Source: Malacoplasma penetrans HF-2 (GTDB lineage: Bacteria; Bacillota_I; Bacilli_A; Mycoplasmatales; Mycoplasmoidaceae). Taken from it: 64,000 nucleotides of DNA. Every line of letters starts with the position of its first letter. Positions within the stretch are counted from its first letter, which is position 1. The DNA lies in assembly GCF_000011225.1 (NCBI RefSeq), contig NC_004432.1, forward strand, positions 1 to 64,000, written 5' to 3'. Below are positions 32,759 through 43,740 of this stretch, piece by piece. The notes beneath the pieces were generated by a model. It ran no database searches. It was given only the letters and a program-made list of their open reading frames with translations, and had not been told where the DNA came from. The position numbers and the translations under genes were made by a program.

Positions 32759-34078
32759 ATGAAAATATATGATTTTGTAAGCAAAACAGATAAAGAAGTA
32801 AGTTTAGATAAAAAAAATATCAAAATGTATGTTTGTGGACCTACAGTTTATAACCATGTTCATATTGGTAACTTAAGACCAATTATTACTTTTGATGTTT
32901 TAAATAGATTATTTTTAGAACTTGGTTATAATGTTACTTTTATTCATAACATTACAGATATTGATGACAAAATAGTTAATAAAGCTAAAGAAGAAAATAT
33001 TGGAGAACTAGAACTTTCTTCATATTATGAAACTCAATATTTTGACATTTTAAAAACAATCAATATTCATACTTCTAATATGAAATTCCCTAGAGTTTCA
33101 GATCATATTAAAGATATTGAAAACTATATTCAAAAAATCGTTAATAATAAGTTTGCATATTTAGTAGATGGTGATGTTTATTTTGACACTACTAAATCTA
33201 ACCAATATGGAAAAATTTCTAATAAAAAATTAGATGAACTATTAGTTGGTGATAAATCTGAAGATAATTTGAAAAAAAACAATCCCCAAGATTTTGCTTT
33301 ATGAAAACAAACTACAATTGGATTAAACTGAGACTTAAAATTTTCTACAGGAAGACCAGGATGACATACTGAATGTTCTTGTTTAATAAATAAATATTTA
33401 GGTGATCAAATAGATATTCATGGAGGAGGAATAGATTTAAAATTTCCACACCATGAAAATGAAAATATTCAAAATATAGCTGTAAATAATAAAGATTTGG
33501 CAAGAATTTGAATGCATGTAGGACATTTAAATATTAATAACCAAAAGATGTCTAAATCACTTTCAAATTTTATCCTAGCTAAAGATTTATTGAGTGAATA
33601 TAACACTAATACTGTTAGATGGTTCTTTTATCAAACAAGTTATTCAAACCCATTAAACTTCACTACTGAAAATCTTATTAATTCAAAAAATCAATTAGAA
33701 AATATTATATACAACCTAAATATTTTTAAAAGTCACTTAATAATAGAACAGAAGTATAATGAGAAAAATTTAGAGTTTGATAAAAGTAATTTAATTGAAT
33801 TAACAAACAATTTTAACTTACCAAACATTGTTTCTTTTATTGAAGAAAAAATTAAATATAGTTCAATATTGTTAAGAAATAAAAACTTTGAAGAACTAAA
33901 CAAACTACATTTTAATCTTTCTTACTTACTAACAAAAATATTAGGAATTATACATGTTAATTTATTTGATGATGAAGCTATAGAACTTTTAAATAAATGA
34001 AATAAATTAAAACAAGAAAAGAATTTTAGTGAGTCAGATAAATATAGAAAATTATTAATGGAAAAGAAGTTATTATAA
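32759..34078 (+). CDS. cysS: Cysteinyl-tRNA synthetase
   Basis: This class I synthetase charges tRNACys. It encodes 439 aa with several UGA Trp codons. The zinc/ATP-binding start [19 protein letters not shown] contains the HIGH-type motif [12 protein letters not shown] starts at Lys263, and GWHTECS and HHENE are conserved. The ATG lies 32 bp after a TATAAT at 32722-32727. rlmB follows after 7 bp; the cysS-rlmB-sigma-rplK-rplA order matches Firmicutes. Confidence 0.96.
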
Positions 34079-34085
34079 GAACATT

Positions 34086-34802
34086 ATGAAAAAATTCTTT
34101 GGTAAAAAAGCTGTTATAGAAGCATTTAAACAAAATGAATTAAGTGAAGTTTATTATGTTTCATATTTTGATGAATTGAAAGAATTTAAATCAAAAAACA
34201 TTAAACTAAATAAAGTTAATAAAAAGTTTTTTGATAAATATGAAGTTGTTCATCAAAATATTTTAGGAATTGCAAAAGAATCATCTTTAACTATTCATAC
34301 TGATTTTGACTCATTTATAGAAAAAATTAATAATTTAAATACTGATAAAAAAATTATTTTGGTTTTAGATGAAATTCAAGACCCAGGTAATTTTGGCGCA
34401 ATTTGTAGAACATCTAAATCTTTTCAAGTAGCTGGAATTATCTTTAAAAAGAATAACCAAATTCAAATAAATGAAACAGTTATTAAAACTAGTTTAGGAA
34501 CTGTAAACTATCTAAATTTTTTAAAAGTTAATAATTTATCAGAAGTACTAAACAAACTAAAGAAAGAAAACTATTGAACTGTTTGTACAGCACTTGATGA
34601 AAAATCAATTCCTTTATCAAAATTTAAAACTGATATTAATAAACTTGTTGTAATAGTTGGTAATGAGAATAAAGGGGTTTCAGAACTTATTAAAAAAGAC
34701 TCTGATTTCATTGTCAAAATTGAAATGGATTCTAGTGTTCAATCTTTAAATGTTTCAGTATCAACTGCTATTATTCTTTATTATTTAACACATTGCTTAT
34801 AA
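34086..34802 (+). CDS. rlmB: TrmH-family rRNA 2'-O-methyltransferase (RlmB-like)
   Basis: A SPOUT methyltransferase that modifies 23S rRNA, by analogy with RlmB. It encodes 238 aa with one UGA Trp (34575). The three knot motifs are present: LDEIQDPGNFGAICRTS, VIVGNENKGVS and SLNVSVSTAIILYYL. A short N-terminal substrate-binding domain (KKFFGKKAVIEAFK) is conserved. Its stop overlaps the ATG of the next gene by one base. Position next to cysS supports RlmB over other TrmH members. Confidence 0.9.
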
Positions 34803-35407
34803 TGTTAAAAAAATTTTTTTATAAAGTTAATTGAAATGAATGTCTTTACTTATATAGAACTGGTGGAAGTAAACACATAGAAAATTTACTAAATGATTTG
34901 TATTTTACTATTTTATCTAAATGAATTTGAAAACATTTAAAATCTAAAGAACCATTGTTTGATGATTTACAGTTATTTGGATATGAATCTTTTAAAAAGA
35001 TTATTAATACAATGGATTACAAGAATAAAGATTTTATTAGATGAACAGTATCTTGTTTAATCTATTCGTATAAAAATGAACTAAGAAAACAAAAAACTAA
35101 AAATAAAGCCTGAGATGATTTAGATTTCAATTCTTTAAATATAATTAGTGATATTTTCTATAAAAGTCCTTCAGAAATTTATGAAAATAAAGAGAATGAT
35201 AAAATAAAATCTCAATGATTTAAAAAAGCTTTAAAAGAAGTTAACTCAGCTTTGTTTGAACAAATTGTTTCTTATAAAAATCAAGGATATACACATAAAG
35301 AAATTTCTAAATTGTTAAATAAAAGTCTTGATCAAATTAGAGGTTGCTGAAATTACTATAAACAAAAGATTTTTGAATTGTCTATTAGAGACCAAATATT
35401 TAAGTAA
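34802..35407 (+). CDS. Sigma-70-like factor in the SigH position
   Basis: 201 aa, continuous only with seven TGA codons read as Trp. The C-terminal part FEQIVSYKNQGYTHKEISKLLNKSLDQIRGCW fits a sigma region-4 type helix-turn-helix. The middle part (INTMDYKNKDFIRWTVSCLIYSY) could correspond to region 2. The order cysS-rlmB-X-rplK-rplA matches Bacillus, where the sigma-H gene lies between rlmB and rplK, so synteny strongly favours a divergent SigH orthologue. Sequence similarity by eye is modest. It is translationally coupled to rlmB and followed by a terminator. Confidence 0.65.
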
Positions 35408-35425
35408 TTGTTTTTTAGTTTGAGC

Positions 35426-35454
35426 AAAGATCTATTATCAAAATAGATCTTTTT
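35426..35454 (+). terminator. Rho-independent terminator after the sigma-like gene
   Basis: Arms AAAGATCTAT (35426-35435) and ATAGATCTTT (35443-35452), 7-nt loop, T run. Confidence 0.85.
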
Positions 35455-35524
35455 ATTTTTTTATTTGATACTTAAATTCAAAAAATATTTTAAGAACTTT
35501 GATATATTAAAAAATAATCTAATG

Positions 35525-35610
35525 TATAATTATTACTGCGTATATTTTTTGGTATGCGTGAAAAAGCATGTGGGAGAGTTTGATAACTCATTATTAACCA
35601 CGTAGAGAAT
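35525..35610 (+). promoter_or_regulatory. rplK promoter -10 and structured ribosomal-protein leader
   Basis: A TATAAT at 35525-35530 precedes a leader that can fold: GTGG (35570-35573) pairs with CCAC (35598-35601) and encloses a hairpin GAGTT-TGAT-AACTC. A GTGGGAG...ACCAC element of this kind is typical upstream of rplK in Gram-positives and is probably the site for autogenous control. The regulator (L1 or L11) is inferred. Confidence 0.5.
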
Positions 35611-35636
35611 ATATTTATTGAAAGGATGTGTTGCTT

Positions 35637-36095
35637 GTGGCTTTTAAAGATCCAAGAATAACAAGAATTGCCAAGGTTAACCTAATAGGTGGTCAAGCTA
35701 AACCTGGTCCTCAGTTAGCTTCTATTGGTATTAACATGGGTGAATTTACTAAACAATTTAATGACCAAACTAAAGATAAAAATGGTGAAGTTATACCTTG
35801 TATAATTACAGCATTTAAAGATAAATCTTTTACTTTTGAAATTAAAACAACTCCAGTTACTATGTTGCTTAAAAAAGCAGCTAACATTAAAGTTGGAGCT
35901 AAAAATTCAAAAACTGAAACAGTTGCTACTATTAGTAGAGAAAAAGCATTAGAAATTGCAAAAACTAAATTAGTTGATACTAATGCAAATGATGAAGAAG
36001 CAGTATTAAGAATGGTTGCTGGTTCTGCAAAACAAATGGGAATCAAAATTGAAGGTGTTGATCCTGTAGTTCATAAAGATGGGAAAAAGAAATAG
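35637..36095 (+). CDS. rplK: 50S ribosomal protein L11
   Basis: L11 belongs to the GTPase-associated centre. It encodes 152 aa from a GTG start: [20 protein letters not shown] corresponds to the family N-terminus, with [21 protein letters not shown] and the C-terminal domain ending EGVDP. Alternative GTG 35628 and TTG 35631 are less likely because AAAGGATG ends about 8 bp upstream of 35637. It forms an operon with rplA 10 bp downstream. Slightly longer than the usual 141 aa. Confidence 0.94.
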   Translation: MAFKDPRITRIAKVNLIGGQAKPGPQLASIGINMGEFTKQFNDQTKDKNGEVIPCIITAFKDKSFTFEIKTTPVTMLLKKAANIKVGAKNSKTETVATISREKALEIAKTKLVDTNANDEEAVLRMVAGSAKQMGIKIEGVDPVVHKDGKKK

Positions 36096-36105
36096 GAGAT
36101 AGATT

Positions 36106-37116
36106 ATGGCAAATCAAAAAAAAGTAACTAATAAAACTCCTAAAAAACCTTCAGTGAATTTTGATAGAACAAAATTCTATACAATTGAAGAAGCTGTTAA
36201 CTTAGCTAAACAAACTTCAAATGCTAAATTCTTATCATCAATTGATATTGCAATTAAATTAAACTTAGATACTTCTAAATCTGACCAACAATTAAGAGGG
36301 ACTGTTAGTCTTCCTTACTTCTTTGGTAAAGAAAAAAGAATTTTAGTTTTAGATAAAGGTCTAACTCAAAAAGATGCTAAATCATTAGGTGTTAACCATG
36401 CAGGGGATTCTGAACTAATTGCTGAAATTAGCAAAGGATGATTAGATTTTGATCTAATTATTACAACTCCTAAAATGATGCCTGAATTAAGTAAATTAGG
36501 GAAAATCTTAGGAACAAGAGGTTTAATGCCTAACCCTAAAAATGGGAACGTAACTACAGATTTACCTAAAACTATAGCTGAATTCAAAAAAGGTATTAAC
36601 CAATATAGAACAGATAGCTATGGAAACATTCACATGGTTGTAGGTAAAGCAAATGCTGATACTGCAAAGATTGTTGAAAACATTAATTTCTTATTAAGTT
36701 TTATAGCTGCTAAAAGACTAACTTCTGTAAAAGGTATTTTTATTGAAAAAGTTAACTTATCTTCTACCATGGGTCCTGGAATTAGAGTTTTAGTTAACAA
36801 AACAGCTGTTGTTAAGAAAACTGCTAAAGGAAAAGTTATTGCAGATGATAGTGCTAAAGGTGAAAATAAAAAACCAGCATATTTAATTCAAAGAGTTAAG
36901 TATGCTCAAAAGAAAAAACCTTCTAAGCACCCTGAAAACCCACCTGTAATTACTGAAGCTAAAAAGAAAAAAGTTAAAAAAATTCTTAAAAAAGCTAAAC
37001 CAGCTAAAAAAGCTGCTGTAGCTAAAAAACCAGTTGTTGTAAATAAAAAAACTGCAACTAAAAAATCACCAGCTAAAAAAGGTGATGTTAAAAAAGCTAA
37101 AACTTCAAAGAAATAG
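36106..37116 (+). CDS. rplA: 50S ribosomal protein L1 with long basic C-terminal tail
   Basis: L1 forms the L1 stalk and represses its own operon. The first 230 residues match the family (KFLSSIDIAIKLNLDTSKSDQQLRGTVSLP, GTRGLMPNPKNGNVT). About 105 extra residues follow, dominated by Lys, Ala, Pro and Val (AKKKKVKKILKKAKPAKKA and similar), giving 336 aa against a usual 230. The tail resembles histone H1-like basic repeats. One UGA Trp occurs at 36439. Confidence 0.95.
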
Positions 37117-37120
37117 TTTA

Positions 37121-37153
37121 AAAAATCTATGAGATAACTCATAGATTTTTTTA
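37121..37153. terminator. Bidirectional terminator
   Basis: A 13-bp perfect stem (AAAAATCTATGAG / CTCATAGATTTTT) around ATAA with A and T runs on either side serves rplA and the converging minus-strand genes. Confidence 0.85.
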
Positions 37154-37156
37154 TTG

Positions 37157-38092
37157 TTATGAAACTACTTTTTTAATTCATAAAGCTTTGTAAATGAATC
37201 ATATTTTATGAAAACCAATTGTTTCTAAATTATAAAAGTTATTATTTCCAATGAATTTGTTATGTGTTTTTTGTACATTAATTAGATCTATATAATTTAG
37301 TTGATTTAAAGCACCTAATCAATTTGAAGCATAGAAGTATCAATTGTTATTAAATAACTTATTTTCTAATAAATAATTTTTATTTTTAAAGATGATGCTT
37401 ACTAAATCATTTGCTTTGTATTTATAAGTATTTAATGATGACTCTACATTTAATCTATTATAGAAATAAAGTTTTTTAGAAGTTAGTAATGCTTTTTTAT
37501 ATAAAACTTTTCATATTAATCCAAAATAAACATCTTCAAAGATATTAACTTTATCAGGGTGTGAAATTTTGTTTTTCACTAAAAACTCTTTTTTAAAACA
37601 AACCCTTCAATCAGTTTGATAGTTATTATGAAACCATGGCATTTTACTTTTATTAACATTATTCTTAACTATGATTTCATCAAATTGATTATGTTTTGAA
37701 AACAGATTAATTTGCTTTTTATCAAACACTCATTCATACTCAAACATAATGAAATCAATGTTTTGGTATTTATAAAAACTTTTTAAAAGATAATCAATTG
37801 CATCAACATATAATCAATCATCACTATCAACAAATCAAATATATTCTCCATTAGCTAGTGTTACACCATAATCTCTGATTTTTCCAACACCTATATTATT
37901 GGGAATATTTTGAACATACTGATATCCATTTTTATTAATTAAATCTATATAAACTTGTGGATTTGTTGAATTATCATCAATAAAAAAAACTTCAAAATTC
38001 TTATTAGTTTGATTATTTAAACTAGTAATTAATTGCTTAATTCATTTAAGGGGTGTATTTTTAAAAGGAATAATAACTGATACTTTTTTCAT
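37157..38092 (-). CDS. Family 2 glycosyltransferase
   Basis: 311 aa, continuous when the many TGA codons are read as Trp. The GT-A fold signature is clear: MKKVSVIIPFKNTPLKWIKQ at the start, FFIDDNSTN near 42-50, and GEYIWFVDSDDWL with the DxD metal-binding motif near 92. EDVYFGLIWK could be the catalytic-base motif. No membrane span is evident except perhaps near the C-terminus (IGFHKIWFIYKALWIKK). It probably transfers a sugar to a lipid or surface glycan. Donor and acceptor are unknown. It lies 11 bp after the LRR gene. Confidence 0.88.
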
Positions 38093-38103
38093 ATAAATAA
38101 AAC

Positions 38104-38559
38104 TTAGTTTTTAAATTGTTCAGTAACTGGATTTTTATGTAGAGCTTTTTTTGTAAACAAAAGGATATTAGGTGCATTTTGAAAGTTAGTGATACGGTTA
38201 TAAAAAAAGCTGTAGTCTTCTATAACTTCTAAATTTTTATAATTTGTTAAATCTAATTCTTTAATCATGTTGTTAGCAAAACTATATTTAGCTATAACTA
38301 CAATCCTTTTAGGAAGAATAACTTTTTCAATACCTTTAGAATGGAAAGCAAATTCATCAATCACTTCATAATGTGTATCCCACAAATCTAAAGTTTTAGT
38401 ATCTTTATAAAAATATTCAGAATCTTCTAGTAGTTCTAATGCTTTAGCACTACTAATGTGATTAAAATCATCATATTTATGATTTTCTGATCACTTTAAA
38501 TTAGTTAATTCTTCTTTTAACTTTAATAAATTTAATTTAGTTTGATTTTTTTGATCCAT
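38104..38559 (-). CDS. Leucine-rich-repeat (BspA/LRR_5-type) protein
   Basis: 151 aa. After a helical N-terminus come repeats of the LRR_5 pattern: EFAFHSKGIEKVILPKRIVVIAKYSFANNMIKELDL, then YKNLEVIEDYSFFYNRITNF. Such repeats occur in mycoplasmal surface and cytoplasmic proteins of unknown function. No signal peptide is visible. Start ATG 38559-38557; one UGA and one TGG Trp. It shares an apparent two-gene minus-strand unit with the glycosyltransferase. Confidence 0.75.
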
Positions 38560-38729
38560 ATTTATATTCTTTAATATGCTTTATCATTATTCTAAATTAT
38601 ACATTATTAGATAACTTTAGAACTTCTAAAGAGAAGTGACTATTTGAAATAGATAGATAAAATTTACTAATGAGATTTTAAATTAATTTATATTTCATAA
38701 TAAAATATAAAAAAATAGGAGGAAAGCAA

Positions 38730-38858
38730 ATGGAAAAGAAGAAACCTGAAAAATTTGTTTTAACTCTTGAACATGTAAAACAATCTATTGAGAATCTTTA
38801 TAAAGAAGAAGATTTTGAAAATATTAAAATGATCATTAGAGAGTTAGCAAAAAAATAA
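38730..38858 (+). CDS. Small hypothetical protein, 42 aa
   Basis: A perfect AGGAGG lies 7 bp before the ATG. The product (VLTLEHVKQSIENLY then KEEDFENIKMIIRELAKK) is a charged, probably two-helix peptide. The strong ribosome-binding site and a downstream terminator argue for expression. No family recognised. Confidence 0.55.
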   Translation: MEKKKPEKFVLTLEHVKQSIENLYKEEDFENIKMIIRELAKK

Positions 38859-38913
38859 AGGAGATCATAAAGATCTTAGTTTAATATTTATTAAATTGAT
38901 AATTACTCTATTA

Positions 38914-38946
38914 AAAACACTGGTTAACTAATCAATCAGTGTTTTT
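38914..38946 (+). terminator. Rho-independent terminator after the 42-aa gene
   Basis: Arms AAAACACTG (38914-38922) and CAGTGTTTT (38937-38945) with a 14-nt loop and T run. Confidence 0.75.
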
Positions 38947-39082
38947 ATATTATGAATAAAACAATAAAAATATATCACTTTGATGTTTTGTTTCTATAAG
39001 CAACTAATAGAAAGGACATCTATTTTAATAGATTAATACCTGGATTTATTAATTTGATCAGATTATAAAATCTGTTAAGATT

Positions 39083-39112
39083 TTGAATTTTATTTTATAT
39101 TTATGTTACAAT
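39083..39112 (+). promoter_or_regulatory. Promoter of the rpsL-rpsG-fusA operon
   Basis: TTGAAT (39083-39088) and TACAAT (39107-39112) with an 18-bp spacer, about 50 bp before rpsL. Confidence 0.6.
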
Positions 39113-39161
39113 ATTTGAGTGTTTTTGATACACACGGATATGTTGTTAAAAGGAGTTTAAT

Positions 39162-39584
39162 ATGGCAACTATTGCACAACTTATTAGACATGATCGTAAA
39201 GATAAGTTTAAAAAGTCAAAATCTCCTGCTTTAATGTACACTTATAATTCTTTAAAGAAAAAAAGAACTTATAATCCATCTCCTTATAAAAGGGGTGTTT
39301 GTACCAGAGTAGGGACTATGACACCAAAGAAACCAAATTCAGCACTTCGTAAATATGCAAAGGTTAAATTAACAAATGGATACGAAGTATTGGCTTATAT
39401 TCCAGGTGAAGGACACAACCTTCAAGAACATAGTGTTGTTTTAATTGAAGGTGGTAGAGTTAAGGACCTTCCTGGGGTTAGATACCACATTGTAAGAGGT
39501 ACTTTAGATACTTCTGGTGTTGAAAAAAGAAGACAACAAAGATCTGGATATGGTGCTAAGAGACCTAAAGAGAAGAAAGAATAA
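39162..39584 (+). CDS. rpsL: 30S ribosomal protein S12
   Basis: S12 acts in decoding at the A site. It encodes 140 aa with the family signatures [34 protein letters not shown] and the [24 protein letters not shown] segment. The Lys residues targeted in streptomycin resistance elsewhere are present as Lys in [15 protein letters not shown] precedes the ATG. First gene of the str operon. Confidence 0.98.
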   Translation: MATIAQLIRHDRKDKFKKSKSPALMYTYNSLKKKRTYNPSPYKRGVCTRVGTMTPKKPNSALRKYAKVKLTNGYEVLAYIPGEGHNLQEHSVVLIEGGRVKDLPGVRYHIVRGTLDTSGVEKRRQQRSGYGAKRPKEKKE

Positions 39585-39598
39585 TTTAGGAGTAGACA

Positions 39599-40066
<468 letters not shown>

Positions 40067-40084
40067 TTTTTGGTGAAATAAATT

Positions 40085-42133
40085 ATGGCAAGAAAATTTG
40101 ATATACAAAAATTTAGAAACTTTGGGATTATGGCCCATATTGATGCTGGTAAAACTACTACATCAGAAAGAATTTTGTTTCATTCAGGTAGAACTCACAA
40201 GATTGGAGAAGTTCATGATGGTGGTGCTACTATGGACTGAATGGAACAAGAAAAAGAAAGAGGGATTACAATTACCTCAGCTGCAACTTACGTTACTTGA
40301 AAAGACTGTGAATTAAACTTAATTGACACACCAGGTCACGTGGACTTTACAGTAGAAGTTGAAAGATCTCTTAGAGTATTAGATGGTGCAGTTGCAGTTC
40401 TTGATGCTCAAAATGGTGTTGAACCTCAAACTGAAACAGTTTGAAGACAAGCATCAAAATATAAAGTTCCAAGAATTGTTTATGTAAACAAAATGGATAA
40501 AACTGGTGCTGATTTCAAAATGTGTTTAGAATCACTTAATGAAAGATTAGCAGCACATGCAGTTGCTATCCAATTACCAATTGGTGCAGAAGCTAACTTT
40601 AATGGAATCATTAACTTAGTTACTATGCAAGCTTATATGTATGATGGAAAACAAGATGAAGAATTTAAAGTAGTTGAAATTCCAGCAGACATGAAAAAAG
40701 AAGCAGAAGAAATGAGACACCACATGATTGAAGAAGTTGTTAACTTCGATGATGAAATCATGGAAAAATATTTAAATGGTAATGAATTATCAGAAGACGA
40801 TATTAAAAAATGTATTAGAAAAGGTGTTTTAACTGCAGAATTCTTCCCAGTAGTTTGTGGGACTTCATTCAAAAATAAAGGTGTTAAAGCTTTATTAGAT
40901 GCAGTAGTAGATTACCTACCATCTCCTGTAGATGTTCCTCCAATTAAAGGTTATAAAGATGATGGTTCTGAAATTTTAATTAAAAATGAAGATGATGGAC
41001 CATTAGCTGCATTAGCATTTAAAATTGCTACTGACCCATATGTTGGAAAACTAACATTTATCCGTGTGTATTCAGGAGTTCTTAAAAAAGGTTCTTATGT
41101 TTTAAATGCAACAAAAGGAATCAAAGAAAGAGTTTCACGTTTAGTGAAAATGCACTCTAATAACAGAGAAGAAATCGATGAAATTAGAGCAGGGGATATC
41201 TGTGCTGTAATTGGTTTAAAAGATACAGTAACAGGTAACTCATTATCATCAGAAGAAAAAGAATTACACTTAGAAGCAATGAACTTTGCTGAACCTGTAA
41301 TCTCTTTAGCTGTTGAACCTAAAACTAAAGCAGACCAAGAAAAAATGGCTATTGCTTTATCAAAACTTTCAGAAGAAGATCCGACATTTAGAACTTATAC
41401 AGATGATGAAACTAATCAAACAATTATTTCAGGTATGGGTGAATTACACTTAGAAATTATTGTTGATCGTTTAAGAAGAGAATTCAAAGTAGAAGTTAAT
41501 GTAGGTGCTCCACAAGTTTCTTACCGTGAAACATTTACAAAAGAAGCAGATTCTGAAGGGAAATATATTAAACAATCTGGTGGACGTGGTCAATATGGTC
41601 ATGTATTCATTAAGTTTGAACCAAATCCTGAAAAAGGTTTTGAATTTGTAGATAAAATTGTTGGTGGAAAAATTCCAAAAGAATATATTAAACCAATTAA
41701 AGCAGGTCTAGAAGATGCTATGAAAGCTGGTCCATTAAGTGGATTCCCTATGATTGATGTGAAAGCAACTTTATATGATGGTTCATACCATGATGTGGAC
41801 TCTTCAGAAATGGCATATAAAATTGCTGCATCAATGGCTTTAAAAGAAGCTTCTAAAACTGCTGGATTAGTATTATTAGAACCAATCATGGCTGTAGAAG
41901 TTACAGTTCCTGAACAATACTTTGGGGATGCAATGGGAGATATTTCTTCTAGAAGAGGGTCTATTGAAGGTCAAGAACAAAGAGGAAATACTCAAGTAAT
42001 TAAAGCTAAGGTGCCTTTAAAAGAAATGTTTGGTTATGCTACAGATCTTAGATCATTCACACAAGGTCGTGGTAATTATGTATATGCATTTAGTCATTAT
42101 GAAAAAGCACCTAAATCATTATTGAAGAAGTAG
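40085..42133 (+). CDS. fusA: Elongation factor G
   Basis: This GTPase drives ribosomal translocation. It encodes 682 aa with UGA Trp codons. The P-loop [19 protein letters not shown] is near 17-35. The switch [29 protein letters not shown] (NKxD) and the domain [18 protein letters not shown] segment are conserved. It belongs to the rpsL-rpsG operon. A spacer of about 160 bp separates it from tuf. Confidence 0.98.
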
Positions 42134-42177
42134 TTTCTTCAAGAACTATAAATAATTTTAGGAAAAATAGATTAGCC

Positions 42178-42259
42178 TTACCACTGCTTAATAAATGTTT
42201 AAAAAAGTGGTAAATATTATATAATTTTTATTGTTGTAAAACATTATTGTTGTAAAACA
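42178..42259 (+). promoter_or_regulatory. fusA-tuf spacer with inverted repeat and two tandem 16-mers
   Basis: TTACCACT (42178-42185) and AGTGGTAA (42206-42213) form an inverted repeat without a T tail. A 16-bp sequence beginning TTATTGTTG is tandemly repeated at 42228-42243 and 42244-42259. TATATAAT-like sequence (near 42217) sits between them. The region likely holds the tuf promoter and leader. Confidence 0.45.
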
Positions 42260-42292
42260 GAAAAGTAAATTGAATTAATTAGGAGATTAATT

Positions 42293-43477
42293 ATGGCAAA
42301 ACAAAAGTTTGATAGATCAAAAGCTCACGTTAATATTGGGACAATTGGACATATTGACCATGGTAAAACAACTTTAACAGCTGCAATCTGTACTTACCTT
42401 GCAAAAAAAGGTGGTGCTAAAGCAATGAAATATGATGAAATTGATAAAGCACCTGAAGAAAAAGCTAGAGGTATTACTATTAATACTGCTCACGTTGAAT
42501 ATGAAACAGAAAACAGACACTATGCTCACGTAGACTGTCCAGGTCACGCTGACTACGTTAAGAACATGATTACTGGTGCTGCTCAAATGGATGGTGCAAT
42601 CTTAGTAGTTGCTGCATCTGATGGACCAATGCCACAAACAAGAGAACACATCTTATTAGCTAGACAAGTTGGTGTTCCTAAAATGGTAGTTTTCTTAAAC
42701 AAATGTGATATGGTATCTGATGCTGAAATGCAAGACCTAGTAGAAATGGAAGTTAGAGAATTACTTTCTTCTTATGGTTTTGATGGAGATAACACTCCAG
42801 TTATTAGAGGTTCAGCTTTAAAAGCATTAGAAGGTGATGCTACTTGAGAAGCTAAAATTGATGAATTAATGGCTTCAGTAGATAGCTACATCCCAACTCC
42901 AACAAGAGATACAGACAAACCTTTCTTATTAGCGGTAGAAGACGTTATGACTATTACTGGTAGAGGTACTGTAGTAACTGGTAGAGTTGAAAGAGGTACT
43001 TTAAAATTAAACGATGAAGTTGAAATCGTTGGTATCCATGATACTAGAAAAGCAGTTGTTACTGGTATGGAAATGTTAAGAAAAACATTAGACGAAGTAA
43101 AAGCTGGGGATAACGCTGGTATCTTATTAAGAGGTATTGATAGAAAAGATGTTGAACGTGGACAAGTATTAGCTAAACCTGGTTCAATTAAACCTCACAA
43201 ACAATTTGAAGCAGAAATCTATGCTCTTAAAAAAGAAGAAGGTGGAAGACATACTCCAGTATTAAATGGATATAGACCACAATTCTACTTCAGAACTACT
43301 GATGTTACTGGACAAATCACACTTGATAAAGGTGTTGAAATGATTAACCCAGGAGATAACACTAAGATTACTGTTGAACTTATTTCTCCAATTGCTGTTG
43401 AAGAAGGAAGTAAATTCTCAATCCGTGAAGGTGGAAGAACAGTAGGTGCTGGTACAGTAACTAAAGTTATTAAGTAA
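42293..43477 (+). CDS. tuf: Elongation factor Tu
   Basis: EF-Tu delivers aminoacyl-tRNA to the ribosome. It encodes 394 aa with one UGA Trp (42845). [14 protein letters not shown] is at about 19-32, [23 protein letters not shown] and NKCDM are conserved, and the protein ends TVTKVIK. TTAGGAG precedes the ATG. A terminator follows. Confidence 0.99.
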
Positions 43478-43503
43478 TTTAACTTTACTTATTAAATAAA
43501 TTT

Positions 43504-43530
43504 AAACTATGCTAAACAAGCATAGTTTTT
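43504..43530 (+). terminator. Rho-independent terminator after tuf
   Basis: Arms AAACTATGC and GCATAGTTT around TAAACAA, then T run. Confidence 0.85.
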
Positions 43531-43740
43531 ATTTTGTCATTAACGATGATTTAAATTTTTAAAATAATTTGAATAGTAAATAAAATACCCCTTTATTACT
43601 AAGGAGCATTTTCTTACTAACTGTTAAAATATTTTTTTAAAAAACAAAATTTAATTATATTACAAATTGAAACTTATTTTTAAATTATTTATAATTATTA
43701 ATAGTGAATGTCTTAATTATATTTTGTTTGGTGAGATTAT

